From Bradyrhizobium sp. 1 (GTDB taxonomy: Bacteria > Pseudomonadota > Alphaproteobacteria > Rhizobiales > Xanthobacteraceae): a stretch of DNA of 64,000 bases. The notes beneath the pieces were generated by a model. The model was not told the DNA's origin, did not search any database, and worked only from the letters and a program-made list of their open reading frames with translations. Both the position numbers and the translations under genes were made by a program. Positions 8,451-17,771 of this stretch are shown here, in pieces. The DNA is taken from NCBI RefSeq assembly GCF_023073315.1, contig NZ_JADPJH010000010.1, positions 232,097 through 296,096 of the forward strand. Direction: 5' to 3'. How positions within the stretch are numbered: the stretch's first letter is position 1; every line of letters begins with the position of its first letter.

Positions 8451-10589
8451 TCAGCGCGGCGGCGCGGTGCCGGGCGGGGGCGGCGGCAGCGAGGCCTGGC
8501 CGCCGTTGAGCAGCGGCGTGATGTTGCGGACGGTGACGCGCCGGTTGATCGCGCTCGGCCCCTGCGTCTGCTCCTTCAGGTACTGCTCGCCATAGCCCTG
8601 CGAGGTCAGGTTCTCCGAGGGCACGCCGAACTGCTGGGTCAGCAATTCGGCTGCGGACTGCGCGCGGCGGTCCGACAGCGACAGATTGTCGACCTCGTTG
8701 CCGACCGCGTCGGTGTGTCCCTCGATCAGGAACACCACGCGCGGGTTGGCCTGGATCGCACGGTTGAGGCCGTCGGCGATCGCTTGCAGCTTCGCCGCCT
8801 GATCCGGTGGGATCGTCCACGAGCCTGTCTCGAAGGTGATCGTGTTGACGTCGATGCTCGGCATCTGCATGCGAACATTCGGGCTGTAGCGAATCTCGTC
8901 GAGCGTGTAACGCCGATCGATCCGCTGCACCGGGGGTGCCTCCATGGTCTGGTAGATCAGGTCCGGCGACGCCTCCTGGGCGTCGACGATGTAGCGATCG
9001 TAGGGAATGTTCACGACCGGAGGCGGCGCGTCGACATAGAAGCCGCCGACCGACTGCGGATCGCGATAGCTGTTGTCGATGATGATGATCTCGCGTCCTC
9101 GGGGATCCCTGCGGATTCGGCGCAGCAACCGGCCGTCCGGACCGACCATGGTGATGATCTCGCTGCCGTCGGGACGGACCACAACCGTGCGGGTATCGCC
9201 GCCGACGACGTCGGTGCGGATGTCGCGGGCGCCATAGCGGAAGCGATAGAGATCGTTGCCGCGGACATAGGCCTGCCCGCCCGGATCGCGGATGATGATG
9301 CGATCCGGCTCGGTGTAGACGGTGCGGCCACCTTCGATGGACTCGCGTCGCTGGTTGTGGAGGTCGGCGATGGTGGCGCCGAGCACGGCGCCCCCCACGA
9401 CGGCCGCGCCGATCGCGAGCGGCGTCAGGTCACGCTGCTGCGGACGCGGCGGCGGCGGCAGCGGTGCTGCGACCGTCGGCGCGGCGCGGAAGGCTGGGGC
9501 GACCGTCGGCGGTCTGTACTGTGCCCTGTCGGGCGGTGGCGCTGCGGCCGCCGTGCCCGGGACGATGCTCGGTGCCGCGACGCCAGCGGGGGGAGCTGCG
9601 GGCCGGGGCAGGGCGCCCGCCTGCGGCTGGCTCGGCGGAGTGCCGGCAGCGGGTGCACCCGCAGGAGGCGTTCCACCCTGACGTCCGGGCAGCGGGGTTA
9701 CAGCGCCGCCGGGCGCCGGCGTTGCGGTCGGGAGCGGGGTTGCGCGCGGCGCAGGCGTCGGCGGCGGAGCGGTCGCCGCACCTGGTGCGGCACCCGGAGC
9801 GGTTGATGGTGCTCCACCAGCCGGAGGCGTGCCGGGACGTCCGCCGGGCGGCGGTCCACCGGGGCGTCCGGTCGGCGCTGCGCCCGGCGTGCTGCCTGGG
9901 GCCGGGGTTGCGGTCGGCGCCGGTGTTGTCGCCGGTGTGGGCGTCGTTGTCGGAGCAGGCGTGGCCGTTGGCGCAGGCGCGCCGGGGCGAGCCGCGGGCG
10001 CAGCGCCTGAAGGAGCCGTGGGTGTTGCCGTGGATCCAGGTGCGGGCCGTGCCGGGGGAGCCGCTGCAGGAGGCGGCGGAGGTGTTGGCGTTGAATGAGC
10101 CGCGGGCGGCGGGGGCGTCGGCGCATGCTGCTGCGGAGCCGCAGCAGGAGGCGGGGGCGGCACTGGTCGTGCTGCAGGCGGGGCCGGAGGCGGCGCATGC
10201 TGCTGCGGGGCCGCAGCCGGAGGCGGCGAGGGCTGCTTCGGAGCGGCAGGCGGCGGTGGGGGCGGCGGCGGAGTCGGACGGGCCGCAGGCGGCGGCGGAG
10301 GAGGCGGGGGTGCCGCAGGGCGCGGCGGTGCGGCCGCAGGCGGCGGCGCGGCTGGCGGGTGAGGCGGTGCAGCGGCCGGTGGCGGTGCGGCCGGACGAGC
10401 GGGCGCCGCAGGCGGCGCGGCGGCCGGCGGTCCCTTCGGCGGCTGCTTCGGTTTTCCGTCAGGCCCGATCTCTGGGGCCGGCGCCTGCGCGACAACGAGC
10501 GGCGCGGTTTGCGCATGCGATGCGGTGTTTGCCAATTGCATCGCGGTCAGAGCCGTTGTTGCAAGCAGCACGAAACGAAGGTTGGTCAT
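8451..10589 (-). CDS. OmpA-family protein with a long proline-rich domain
   Basis: The 712-residue product opens with a signal peptide (residues 1-27, ending SHA/Q). About 320 residues rich in Pro, Ala and Thr follow. Next come a short glycine/alanine hydrophobic segment (LAIGAAVVGGAVLGATI), a beta-rich region with repeated RDPxGR-like phrases, and a C-terminal OmpA/MotB peptidoglycan-binding domain in about the last 120 residues (VVFLIEGHTDAVG, LSDRRAQSAAELL, NRRVTVRN). The likely role is an envelope protein tethered to peptidoglycan, with a flexible arm spanning the periplasm or cell wall. ATG at 10589. Shadow frames opposite the proline region are arginine-rich and not genes. Confidence 0.9.
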   Translation of the reverse strand: MTNLRFVLLATTALTAMQLANTASHAQTAPLVVAQAPAPEIGPDGKPKQPPKGPPAAAPPAAPARPAAPPPAAAPPHPPAAPPPAAAPPRPAAPPPPPPPPAARPTPPPPPPPPAAPKQPSPPPAAAPQQHAPPPAPPAARPVPPPPPAAAPQQHAPTPPPPAAHSTPTPPPPPAAAPPARPAPGSTATPTAPSGAAPAARPGAPAPTATPAPTTTPTPATTPAPTATPAPGSTPGAAPTGRPGGPPPGGRPGTPPAGGAPSTAPGAAPGAATAPPPTPAPRATPLPTATPAPGGAVTPLPGRQGGTPPAGAPAAGTPPSQPQAGALPRPAAPPAGVAAPSIVPGTAAAAPPPDRAQYRPPTVAPAFRAAPTVAAPLPPPPRPQQRDLTPLAIGAAVVGGAVLGATIADLHNQRRESIEGGRTVYTEPDRIIIRDPGGQAYVRGNDLYRFRYGARDIRTDVVGGDTRTVVVRPDGSEIITMVGPDGRLLRRIRRDPRGREIIIIDNSYRDPQSVGGFYVDAPPPVVNIPYDRYIVDAQEASPDLIYQTMEAPPVQRIDRRYTLDEIRYSPNVRMQMPSIDVNTITFETGSWTIPPDQAAKLQAIADGLNRAIQANPRVVFLIEGHTDAVGNEVDNLSLSDRRAQSAAELLTQQFGVPSENLTSQGYGEQYLKEQTQGPSAINRRVTVRNITPLLNGGQASLPPPPPGTAPPR

Positions 10590-10774
10590 GTGGTGAACTT
10601 CCCCGGAAGGTTCTTTGACGAAGTGTTGGGATGAACAGCTACGCGTTAGGCCGGATTGTGGCGGGCGGAGCGGTCGCGGCCCGATTTATTTCTGCACGCA
10701 AATCACCTCACTATCGTGACGTTCATTGCGCATTCAGACGCTGGTTGCAATCGCCTCATATGTGATGCTTCGCC

Positions 10775-11026
10775 TCATCCATGATCTCGCGGCGGCATTG
10801 CGTCCGTCGCAGGATTAGGCGTGAGCGGGCCAGTCGGCCCGCGCGATGGAATCTCTTCAGGCATGCGGCCCGGCAATTCGTCGGGCCGCGGTGGCGAGCC
10901 GGGCTCGCGCACCGGCGGCGTGATTTCAGGCTGCGGATTGCCCGGCGGAATCCCGGGCGGTGGCTCGGTCGGAGTGCCGGGTGTCGACGGCGGTATCTCA
11001 GGCGGTTCAATCGGCATCGGCATCAT
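10775..11026 (-). CDS. Possible small proline-rich protein
   Basis: An 83-residue frame with 25-30% proline and no hydrophobic segment (MMPMPIEPPEIPP...). Short, highly proline-rich hypothetical proteins of this kind are often annotated in Bradyrhizobium. No strong ribosome binding site precedes the ATG pair at 11021-11026, and high GC favours spurious open frames. It lies between the OmpA and VOC genes on the same strand. Real or not, no function can be given. Confidence 0.4.
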   Translation of the reverse strand: MMPMPIEPPEIPPSTPGTPTEPPPGIPPGNPQPEITPPVREPGSPPRPDELPGRMPEEIPSRGPTGPLTPNPATDAMPPRDHG

Positions 11027-11149
11027 CGAGATCGGTTGTCAGGAAAACGACAACGATGATGCCGCGCCGATGTTCCTCAAGCAAGATCCGGAAGAGTGCG
11101 AAGCGGTTTTCCGAAAAGATCACGCTCAACGACAGCCTAAAGCGTCGAC

Positions 11150-11536
11150 CTATTCCGGCGCGTGGCAGACGGCCTCGATGTTGTGGCCATCAGGATCGAG
11201 CACGAAGGCGCCGTAATAGTTGGCGTGATAGTGCGGACGGATGCCGGGCGCGCCATTGTCGCGACCGCCGGCCGCCGTCGCCGCCTTGTAGAACGCATCG
11301 ACCGTTGCACGGTCCTTGGCTGCGATCGCGACATGCACCGGCTTGTTCAGCGCGCCCTCGCCGCCGATCCAGAAGTCCGGCTTGCCGTCGGCACCGAAAC
11401 CCGCGGCCGCATCGTGGCCGGTCTGCTCCTGCGTCACTTCCATGATCAGGCTGTAGCCGAGCGGCGCCAGCGCCTTGCTGTAGAACGCCTTCGCGCGCTC
11501 ATAGTCGGAGACGGGGAAGCCCAAATGGTCGATCAT
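11150..11536 (-). CDS. VOC-family (glyoxalase/dioxygenase-fold) protein
   Basis: A 128-residue single-module vicinal-oxygen-chelate protein. It begins MIDHLGFPVSDYERAKAFY, a typical betaalphabetabetabeta opening with His4 as a candidate metal ligand, and ends near DPDGHNIEAVCH, where the glutamate is the usual second ligand. Members include glyoxalases, fosfomycin-type resistance proteins and ring-cleavage enzymes; the substrate is unknown. A GTG directly precedes the ATG, but GGAGG is best spaced for the ATG at 11536. It lies 21 bases downstream of the FkbM methyltransferase gene on the same strand and is probably cotranscribed with it. Confidence 0.85.
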   Translation of the reverse strand: MIDHLGFPVSDYERAKAFYSKALAPLGYSLIMEVTQEQTGHDAAAGFGADGKPDFWIGGEGALNKPVHVAIAAKDRATVDAFYKAATAAGGRDNGAPGIRPHYHANYYGAFVLDPDGHNIEAVCHAPE

Positions 11537-11557
11537 CACAACCTCCGTGGTTCGTTG

Positions 11558-12415
11558 TCAGCGCGACAGGAAGGTATTGCTTCGCGTCTTGCGCGCAATC
11601 GCAAAGCCGCGCGCGACCATGTCGGCAATACAATCCTCTCGCCATTCGTTTTGTGACAGATGCTCGATCACCACCGCGCGGGGCCACAACGATTGCGGCG
11701 CGTCGCGAAAGAAGCCGATCAGCACACGGTCCTCAAAGCCCTCGACGTCGATCTTGAGCGAATCGACTTGGCCGATGCCGGCCTCGTCGAGGATGCGCGT
11801 CAGCCGCAGCGACGGCACCTTGATCGCCTCAGCGCTGGCCGTGCCGGTGACGACATGGGTGGCACCGAGATTGCCGCCGCCGCTCTCGATCATCAGCTCG
11901 CCGTCGCTGTCGCCAGCGGCGGCCTGCACCAGGCGCACCTGCGTCGCGTTCGATGCGGCGTGGTTGAAGGAGAGCCGTCCAAACGTCAGCGGATGCGGCT
12001 CGATCGCGACCACCTTGCCGGATGTACCGACCTGCCGCGCCATCACCAGCGCAAACGTGCCGACATTGGCACCGACATCGACGAACGTGCCGCCCATTGG
12101 CGTGTACTGGCGCAGGAAGTCGAGCTCATCGAGATTGTAATCGGGATTGAACAGCGCGCCGCGCTCGGTTGCACTGCCCTGGTGGTAGAATCGGAACGAG
12201 GCGCCCTGATACTGCACGTCGAGGGGACCGCCGCGCAGCAGATTGACCAGCCGCGACATCCAGGGCCGGAATGCGCCGCGCTTCAGCCCCGATTGTTGCG
12301 TGAGGCGAATGATCGCGGCCTGCGCCGCGTTCGGCGCAAAGGCGCCGAACGGCGCGGACGAAAGGGCATTGTCGGGCGTCAAGCAGGCGGTCCTCTTTGC
12401 AGGCGGCGCATGCAT
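11558..12415 (-). CDS. FkbM-family SAM-dependent methyltransferase
   Basis: The 285-residue product has the FkbM methyltransferase domain: the SAM-binding motif FVDVGANVGTFALVMAR, then VVAIEPHP and the motif SLKIDVEGFEDRVLIG. FkbM enzymes O-methylate sugars or natural products and in rhizobia often modify surface polysaccharides. The ATG at 12415 (MHAPPAKR) is preferred; a longer frame from a GTG at 12604 would translate a palindromic repeat. No sugar-biosynthesis genes adjoin it, so the substrate is open. Confidence 0.85.
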   Translation of the reverse strand: MHAPPAKRTACLTPDNALSSAPFGAFAPNAAQAAIIRLTQQSGLKRGAFRPWMSRLVNLLRGGPLDVQYQGASFRFYHQGSATERGALFNPDYNLDELDFLRQYTPMGGTFVDVGANVGTFALVMARQVGTSGKVVAIEPHPLTFGRLSFNHAASNATQVRLVQAAAGDSDGELMIESGGGNLGATHVVTGTASAEAIKVPSLRLTRILDEAGIGQVDSLKIDVEGFEDRVLIGFFRDAPQSLWPRAVVIEHLSQNEWREDCIADMVARGFAIARKTRSNTFLSR

Positions 12416-12454
12416 AGCCGGTTTCGGTGGGGACTCCAACGCTCCATAACCGGT

Positions 12455-12596
12455 GTCGTCCCCGCCTAGTGCGCAATTGCGCACGGGGAGCGAGGACCGA
12501 GCAGCTGTCACGCGAGACTCCCACTCCGAGTCTTCGCCAAATTGCTGCCTGTGGCTACGGATCCCGGATCTGCGCTTCGCTTGTCCGGGACGACAA
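12455..12596. repeat. Dispersed palindromic repeat with GTCGTCCC/GGGACGAC ends
   Basis: The interval between the ABC transporter and FkbM genes holds an imperfect inverted repeat with outer ends GTCGTCCC (12455) and GGGACGAC (to 12594). Inner hairpins include TGCGCAATTGCGCA and the complementary halves of GATCCGGGATC-like sequence. It resembles other intergenic repeats of this genome type. Confidence 0.6.
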
Positions 12597-12600
12597 TGTG

Positions 12601-14559
12601 TCACGCAGCCTTCTTCGGCGCCGGCTTGCGCTGCCGCAGGAAGCGGCCGAGCAGCTTGCGCTTGCCCTTGCGCGGGATCAGGTTGATATCGCTGACGAGC
12701 TTTGCGCCGCCCTTGCGCCGCTCCAGCACGATCTTGCGGCTGTGGAAGGCCTCGAGCTCGACGCGATGCGCGACGCTGACGACGGTCGCCTTGGGCAGCT
12801 CGTCGGTGACCATCTGCATCATCTTGTCCTGGCTCTTCTCGTCGAGCGCCGAGGTCGCTTCATCGAGCACGACGATGTCGGGGTTGTGCAACAGCAGCCG
12901 CGCGAAGGCGAGGCGCTGCTTCTCGCCGCCGGACAGTGTCTGGTCCCACGGGGCTTCTTCCTCGATCTTCTCCTTGAGGTGGTCGAGGCCGACCTTGTGC
13001 AGCGCTTCGCCGATCTCCTCGACGGTCCAATCGTCCTCGGCGCCGGGATAGGCGACTGCGCGGCGCAAGCTGCCCGAGGGCACGTAGGGCCGCTGCGGCA
13101 GCATGAACAGCCGCCGGTCAGGATGGAAATTGACGCTGCCGCCGCCCCATGGCCACAGCCCTGCGATGGCGCGCACCAGCGTGCTCTTGCCGGTGCCGGA
13201 TTCGCCGGCGACGAGCAGCCGCTCGCCGGGCGCGACCACCACTTCGGTCTCGCCGACCACCGCCGTGCCGTCGTCGAGCGTGACGGAGAGGTCGTTCAGC
13301 TCGAGCATCGCATCGTTGCTGGTTTCGCCGCGCTTGATGCGGCCGATTCCGTCGCCCTGCTCGGCGCGTTCGAGACCGTCGAGCGACATCATCAGTGAGG
13401 CGATGCGGCGCGCGCAGGCATTCCAGTCAGCGAGCCGCGGGTAATTGTCGACCAGCCAGCCGAACGCGCTCTGCACGATGGTGAAGGCCGAGGCCGCCTG
13501 CATTACCTGTCCGAGCGTCATGCTGCCGTCGAGGAATTTTGGCGCGCAAAGCAACAGCGGCACCACCGGTGCAACCAGGCTCGAGCCCTGCGACACCAGC
13601 GTGGTGCGCATGTGTTGTCCTGCGAGCCGCGCCCATTGCCGCAACACGTTGGTAAAGTTGCGATCGATACCGCCGCGCTCTTCTTCCTCGCCGCCAAGCA
13701 GCGCGATGCTCTCGCCGTTCTCGCGCACGCGCGTCAGCGTGTAGCGGAAATCGGCTTCGGCCTGATTTTTGTCCTCGGAGACCTGCACGAACTGACGGCC
13801 GATCGTCAGGATCGAGCCGGAGGCGATTCCCGCATAGAGGATCGCGGCGATCACGAGGAAGCCGGGAATGGTAACGGCGGAGCCACTGATCGTGACGGTG
13901 AGCGCGCCGCCGATGGTCCAGAGCACGACGATGAAGGTCACGGCCGACAGCAGCGCCGAGGTGACGCCGGCGAGGAAATCGACCGGCGAATCGGTCGAGA
14001 TGCGTAGATCCTCTGCGATCCGGTACTCCGGATTCTTGTGGTCGCCGTCCACCAGGTTGAGCTGGTAGTAGCGGCCGTTCTTGAGCCAGCGCGTCAGCAC
14101 GCTTGCCGTGAGCCAGGCGCGCCAGCGCCGCTGGATGCCCATGCGTGCAAACACTTGCGCCACGCCGAGCACGATGCTGCCGATCGCGAGCGGGAAGAAC
14201 ACCGCAGTGAGGTGAAACACGGTGGATGCATCACGCTTCTCGATCGCATCGAAGATCGCGCGATTCCAGACATTGATGCCGTATTGGAAGGCCACGGTCA
14301 GGACGATCAGCACGCCGAGACCAATCGAGTAGAGCCATGCCAGCCGGTCGCCGTTGCGGCCCCAGAAGCCGCGGGCGCTGATCCAGAAGCGCGTCAGCAG
14401 GTAGTCCTTGCGGGCCTGCTCAGCCTCCTCTGGCGAGAGTTCAGGATCGGGCTCAACGACCTCCGGAGGCGGCGGCGCGACCTCATCGCCGTTCTCGCCC
14501 TTGATCTCGACAATGGGCGGCTTCCTGCCCTGTTCGCGCTTTCCGGCCGGCTTTTGCAT
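12601..14559 (-). CDS. ABC transporter, fused SbmA/BacA-like permease and ATPase
   Basis: The 652-residue half-transporter carries both domains. After an acidic, proline-rich N-terminal tail (about 1-55) comes a transmembrane domain of about six helices of the ABC_membrane_2 / SbmA-BacA type, with the diagnostic loop NPEYRIAEDLR. The C-terminal ATPase has Walker A GESGTGKST, signature LSGGEKQRLAFARLLL and Walker B IVVLDEATS. Homodimers of this type (YddA, Rv1819c, Bradyrhizobium BclA) import peptides or hydrophilic compounds across the inner membrane. ATG at 14559 is chosen; a TTG at 14583 is possible. The hybrid kinase gene ends 52 bases upstream. Confidence 0.9.
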   Translation of the reverse strand: MQKPAGKREQGRKPPIVEIKGENGDEVAPPPPEVVEPDPELSPEEAEQARKDYLLTRFWISARGFWGRNGDRLAWLYSIGLGVLIVLTVAFQYGINVWNRAIFDAIEKRDASTVFHLTAVFFPLAIGSIVLGVAQVFARMGIQRRWRAWLTASVLTRWLKNGRYYQLNLVDGDHKNPEYRIAEDLRISTDSPVDFLAGVTSALLSAVTFIVVLWTIGGALTVTISGSAVTIPGFLVIAAILYAGIASGSILTIGRQFVQVSEDKNQAEADFRYTLTRVRENGESIALLGGEEEERGGIDRNFTNVLRQWARLAGQHMRTTLVSQGSSLVAPVVPLLLCAPKFLDGSMTLGQVMQAASAFTIVQSAFGWLVDNYPRLADWNACARRIASLMMSLDGLERAEQGDGIGRIKRGETSNDAMLELNDLSVTLDDGTAVVGETEVVVAPGERLLVAGESGTGKSTLVRAIAGLWPWGGGSVNFHPDRRLFMLPQRPYVPSGSLRRAVAYPGAEDDWTVEEIGEALHKVGLDHLKEKIEEEAPWDQTLSGGEKQRLAFARLLLHNPDIVVLDEATSALDEKSQDKMMQMVTDELPKATVVSVAHRVELEAFHSRKIVLERRKGGAKLVSDINLIPRKGKRKLLGRFLRQRKPAPKKAA

Positions 14560-14611
14560 GACCGATAACGCAAAAGAAATCAAACGGTTCCCGAGAGTTC
14601 CGCGCCGGGCA

Positions 14612-16750
14612 TCATTCGGCGGCGCCGTCGCGCACGCGGCGTAGTCGCGCCGCTGTGTGCAGCACGCGCGACAGCTCCTTGATCGAGTAAGGCTTTTGAA
14701 CCAGTTCGAAGCCGAGGCTTCCCTCCTGCGATAGCGCCTCGCTGTAACCGGTCGTCAGCACGATCGACACACCGATGCCGCGGTCGCGGATCGCATGCGC
14801 GAGATCGAGTCCGGTCATCCCCGGCATCACCACGTCCGAGAACACGACGTCGAACCGATCCGCGTCCACGACCAATTCGGCCAGCGCATCGTTGGCATTG
14901 TCGACCAGCGTGATGCTGTAGCCGAGTTCGGTGAGGCCGTCGGCGGCGAAATTGGCGAGCTCGATATTGTCCTCGACCACCAGCACCGACATGCCGCTGC
15001 CGGCCGCCGCGGGTGCCGTGTTCGGCGCTTGCTGTTGCGGCAGCAGGTCCGCCGGCACGCGCGGCAGATAGAGCGAGAACGTGCTGCCCTGTCCCACTTC
15101 GCTCGTGACCGTCACCTCGCCGCCCGACTGCCGGGCGAAGCCGAACACCTGGGACAGGCCGAGGCCAGTGCCGTGGCCGACCTGCTTGGTGGTGAAGAAC
15201 GGCTCGAAGATGCGCCCGAGCCGCGCGGCGGGAATGCCGATCCCGGTGTCGGTGACGACGACGCTGATAAAGCCGTGACTACACACAAGATGCGACAGCG
15301 TGTCCGGAACGGTCGTTGCCGGTTCGATCCTGAAGGCGATTCTGCCCATGCCCTGCATGGCATCGCGCGCATTGGTCGCCATGTTGATCAGGGCCGTCTC
15401 GAACTGGCTGGCATCGGCATTGACGAGGCACGGCTCCGCCGGCAGCCGTATCGTGATCTCGATGGCCGGGCCGAGCAGCGTGGCGAGCATGTCGTGCAGC
15501 GACTGCATCCGCTCGCCGACGTCGAACACTTCGGGTTTCAGGGTCTGGCGCCGCGCAAAGGCGAGGAGCTGCGAGGTCAGCCTTGCGGCGCGTGCGACAG
15601 CATCCGCAATCGCGGTGATGTAGCGCTGGCGCCGCTCCTCCGTCAGCTGCGGCCGGTTCAACAGGTCGACGGAGGCGCGGATCACCGTCAGCAGATTGTT
15701 GAAGTCGTGCGCGACACCGCCGGTGAGCTGGCCGAGCGCCTCCAGGCGCTGGCTGTGCTTGAGCGCCTCCTCGGCCTCGCGCCGCCTTGCAGCCTCAAGC
15801 TGGAGATGCTGGGTGCGCCGGAAGGCGAAGGCGAGCAGCAGAAACAGCAGCGCCGTGGCCGGAATGCCGAACACCAGATGCTGGCCTATGGTCGCGTACC
15901 AGCGTGCGCGAATGGCGGAGGTCTCCAGTCCCGCGCTGACATAGATCGGATATTCGGCGATGCGCCGGTAGCCGATGCGGCGCTCGATCCCGTCCGACGG
16001 CCAGGCGATGGTCATGAGGCCATGGTCGGCGTGTGCGGCGATCTGCTGCCCGACCGGCCCGGTCGGATCGAGCCGAAGATCACGGTCGAGCTGGGGAAAA
16101 TGGGCGAGCAGCACACCGTCGGTGCGTCCCATCGCGAAGAAGCTGCCGGGATCGGAGCCGATCCTGGCGTAAAAGCTCTCGAAATATTCCGGCAGGACCG
16201 ACGCCTGGATCACGCCGATGAAGCTGCCGTCGTCGGTTTCGCGGCGCCGGCTCACGCCGAAGAAGCGCGCGCCCTGATAGGGCTGGCGCGGCGCCAGCGA
16301 CGCCCCGATGAAGCTTCCGATGTTCTGGTCGACATGAGCAACGAAATAGTCGCGGTCCGCGAAACTCTGCTCCGGCGGCGGCGAGATGAGGCTGTTGACC
16401 AGCGATTTTCCGTTTGCATCGAAGATCCAGGCCGATTTGAGCTGAGGCAGCGCATCGGTCAGGCGCTTCAGGCGGCGGTGCAGCGCCGGCTCGCGCGCGC
16501 GAATGACCTCGTCGGGAAGGCCACGCACCACCTCGTTGATCTCGGCAAGGCTGCGGTCGATGGTCTCAAACACCTTGAGCGCGTGTTCATGCGCAACATC
16601 GAGCGTGCGCTCGATCTCACGGTCGGCAGTGTCTTTGGTCGACGTGTAGGAGATCGTGGCAGCGATGCCGAACAGCGCAATCGGAAGCGCCAGGGATGCA
16701 GCCATCATCCACTGCAACAGTCTCAGCGAATTGCGTTGCGCGCCCTGCAC
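14612..16750 (-). CDS. Hybrid sensor histidine kinase / response regulator
   Basis: The 712-residue product has, in order: a membrane helix (about 15-36), a periplasmic Cache-like sensor (about 40-285, with YFESFYARIGSDPGSFFAM), a second helix (about 291-310), a HisKA domain with phospho-accepting H348 (GGVAHDFNNLL), a HATPase_c domain (N-box NMATNARDAM, G-boxes GTGLGLSQVFGF) and a C-terminal receiver with D639 (VFSDVVMPG). Autophosphorylation is probably relayed to its own receiver; no separate regulator gene lies nearby. A GTG at 16750 preceded by GGAG is the likely start. Signal and targets are unknown. Confidence 0.92.
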   Translation of the reverse strand: MQGAQRNSLRLLQWMMAASLALPIALFGIAATISYTSTKDTADREIERTLDVAHEHALKVFETIDRSLAEINEVVRGLPDEVIRAREPALHRRLKRLTDALPQLKSAWIFDANGKSLVNSLISPPPEQSFADRDYFVAHVDQNIGSFIGASLAPRQPYQGARFFGVSRRRETDDGSFIGVIQASVLPEYFESFYARIGSDPGSFFAMGRTDGVLLAHFPQLDRDLRLDPTGPVGQQIAAHADHGLMTIAWPSDGIERRIGYRRIAEYPIYVSAGLETSAIRARWYATIGQHLVFGIPATALLFLLLAFAFRRTQHLQLEAARRREAEEALKHSQRLEALGQLTGGVAHDFNNLLTVIRASVDLLNRPQLTEERRQRYITAIADAVARAARLTSQLLAFARRQTLKPEVFDVGERMQSLHDMLATLLGPAIEITIRLPAEPCLVNADASQFETALINMATNARDAMQGMGRIAFRIEPATTVPDTLSHLVCSHGFISVVVTDTGIGIPAARLGRIFEPFFTTKQVGHGTGLGLSQVFGFARQSGGEVTVTSEVGQGSTFSLYLPRVPADLLPQQQAPNTAPAAAGSGMSVLVVEDNIELANFAADGLTELGYSITLVDNANDALAELVVDADRFDVVFSDVVMPGMTGLDLAHAIRDRGIGVSIVLTTGYSEALSQEGSLGFELVQKPYSIKELSRVLHTAARLRRVRDGAAE

Positions 16751-16945
16751 GGTCGCTCCGGTCCCCCGACCAGAGAGCTTACTTGAATTTCGCGCTGGGA
16801 AGGAAGCGGCTTATGGCGGGAACCGAAGGTTGCAATCCGGCGATTCGCCCGCGGCACGGCGTGGGAGAAAAATTTCCTAAAATCCGCACTGACTGTAGAA
16901 TGCCCCGGCCATTCGGGCCGGGGATCGAGGCGTGAATGGCAGATC

Positions 16946-17728
16946 CTAGATCTGGCGCTCGACCATCTTGAGCTTGAGCTCGGCGATGGCTTCGGCCGGA
17001 TTGAGGCCCTTCGGGCAGGCCTTGGAGCAGTTCATGATGGTATGGCAGCGATAGAGCCGGAACGGATCCTCGAGATTGTCGAGGCGCTCTCCAGTGGCCT
17101 CGTCGCGGGAGTCGGAGACCCAGCGATTAGCCTGGAGCAGAGCGGCGGGACCGAGATAGCGGTCGCTGTTCCACCAATAGCTCGGGCACGAGGTCGAGCA
17201 GCAGGCGCAGAGAATGCATTCGTAGAGGCCGTCGAGCTTCTCGCGGTCCTCGTGGCTCTGCTTCCATTCCTTTTGGGGCGTCGGCGAGGTCGTCTTCAGC
17301 CACGGCTCGATTGAGGCGTACTGCGCGTAGAAATTGGTCAGATCAGGGACGAGGTCCTTCACGACCGGTTGGTGCGGCAGCGGGTTGATCTTGACCGCAC
17401 CGTCCTTCACGTCGTGCATCGAGCGTGTGCACGCCAGCGTGTTTTGGCCGTCGATGTTCATGGCGCAGGAGCCGCAGACGCCTTCACGGCAGGAGCGGCG
17501 GAAGGTCAGCGACGGGTCGATGTGGTTCTTGATCCAGATGAGGCCGTCCAGCACCATCGGACCGCAATCTTGGGTGTCGACGTAATAGGTGTCGACGCTC
17601 GGATTCTTGCCGTCATCCGGATTCCAGCGATAGACGCGGAATTCGCGCGTTTCAGTCGCGCCCGAAGGCTTCGGCCAGGTCTTGCCGCCGGTGATCTTGG
17701 AGTTCTTCGGAAGTGCGAATTCAACCAT
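16946..17728 (-). CDS. sdhB: Succinate dehydrogenase iron-sulfur subunit
   Basis: The 260-residue protein carries electrons from SdhA flavin to ubiquinone through three iron-sulfur clusters. The [2Fe-2S] region is [15 protein letters not shown] and the two C-terminal clusters are carried by [17 protein letters not shown] and [11 protein letters not shown]. It is the last gene of the sdhCDAB operon, 43 bases after sdhA. Length and motifs are normal. Confidence 0.98.
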   Translation of the reverse strand: MVEFALPKNSKITGGKTWPKPSGATETREFRVYRWNPDDGKNPSVDTYYVDTQDCGPMVLDGLIWIKNHIDPSLTFRRSCREGVCGSCAMNIDGQNTLACTRSMHDVKDGAVKINPLPHQPVVKDLVPDLTNFYAQYASIEPWLKTTSPTPQKEWKQSHEDREKLDGLYECILCACCSTSCPSYWWNSDRYLGPAALLQANRWVSDSRDEATGERLDNLEDPFRLYRCHTIMNCSKACPKGLNPAEAIAELKLKMVERQI

Positions 17729-17771
17729 TTCGATAAGGCTTTCGCTGTTCGCTCAGTACACGCGCGCTGTT

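Noticed and set aside
9464..10634. Arginine- and alanine-rich frames opposite the proline-rich OmpA region
   Set aside because: They arise from the complement of CCG/GCG codons; the OmpA frame has a signal peptide and a recognisable C-terminal domain.
14795..16786. Plus-strand 663-residue open frame opposite the hybrid kinase
   Set aside because: Kinase and receiver motifs on the minus strand are unambiguous; this frame is a mirror artefact.
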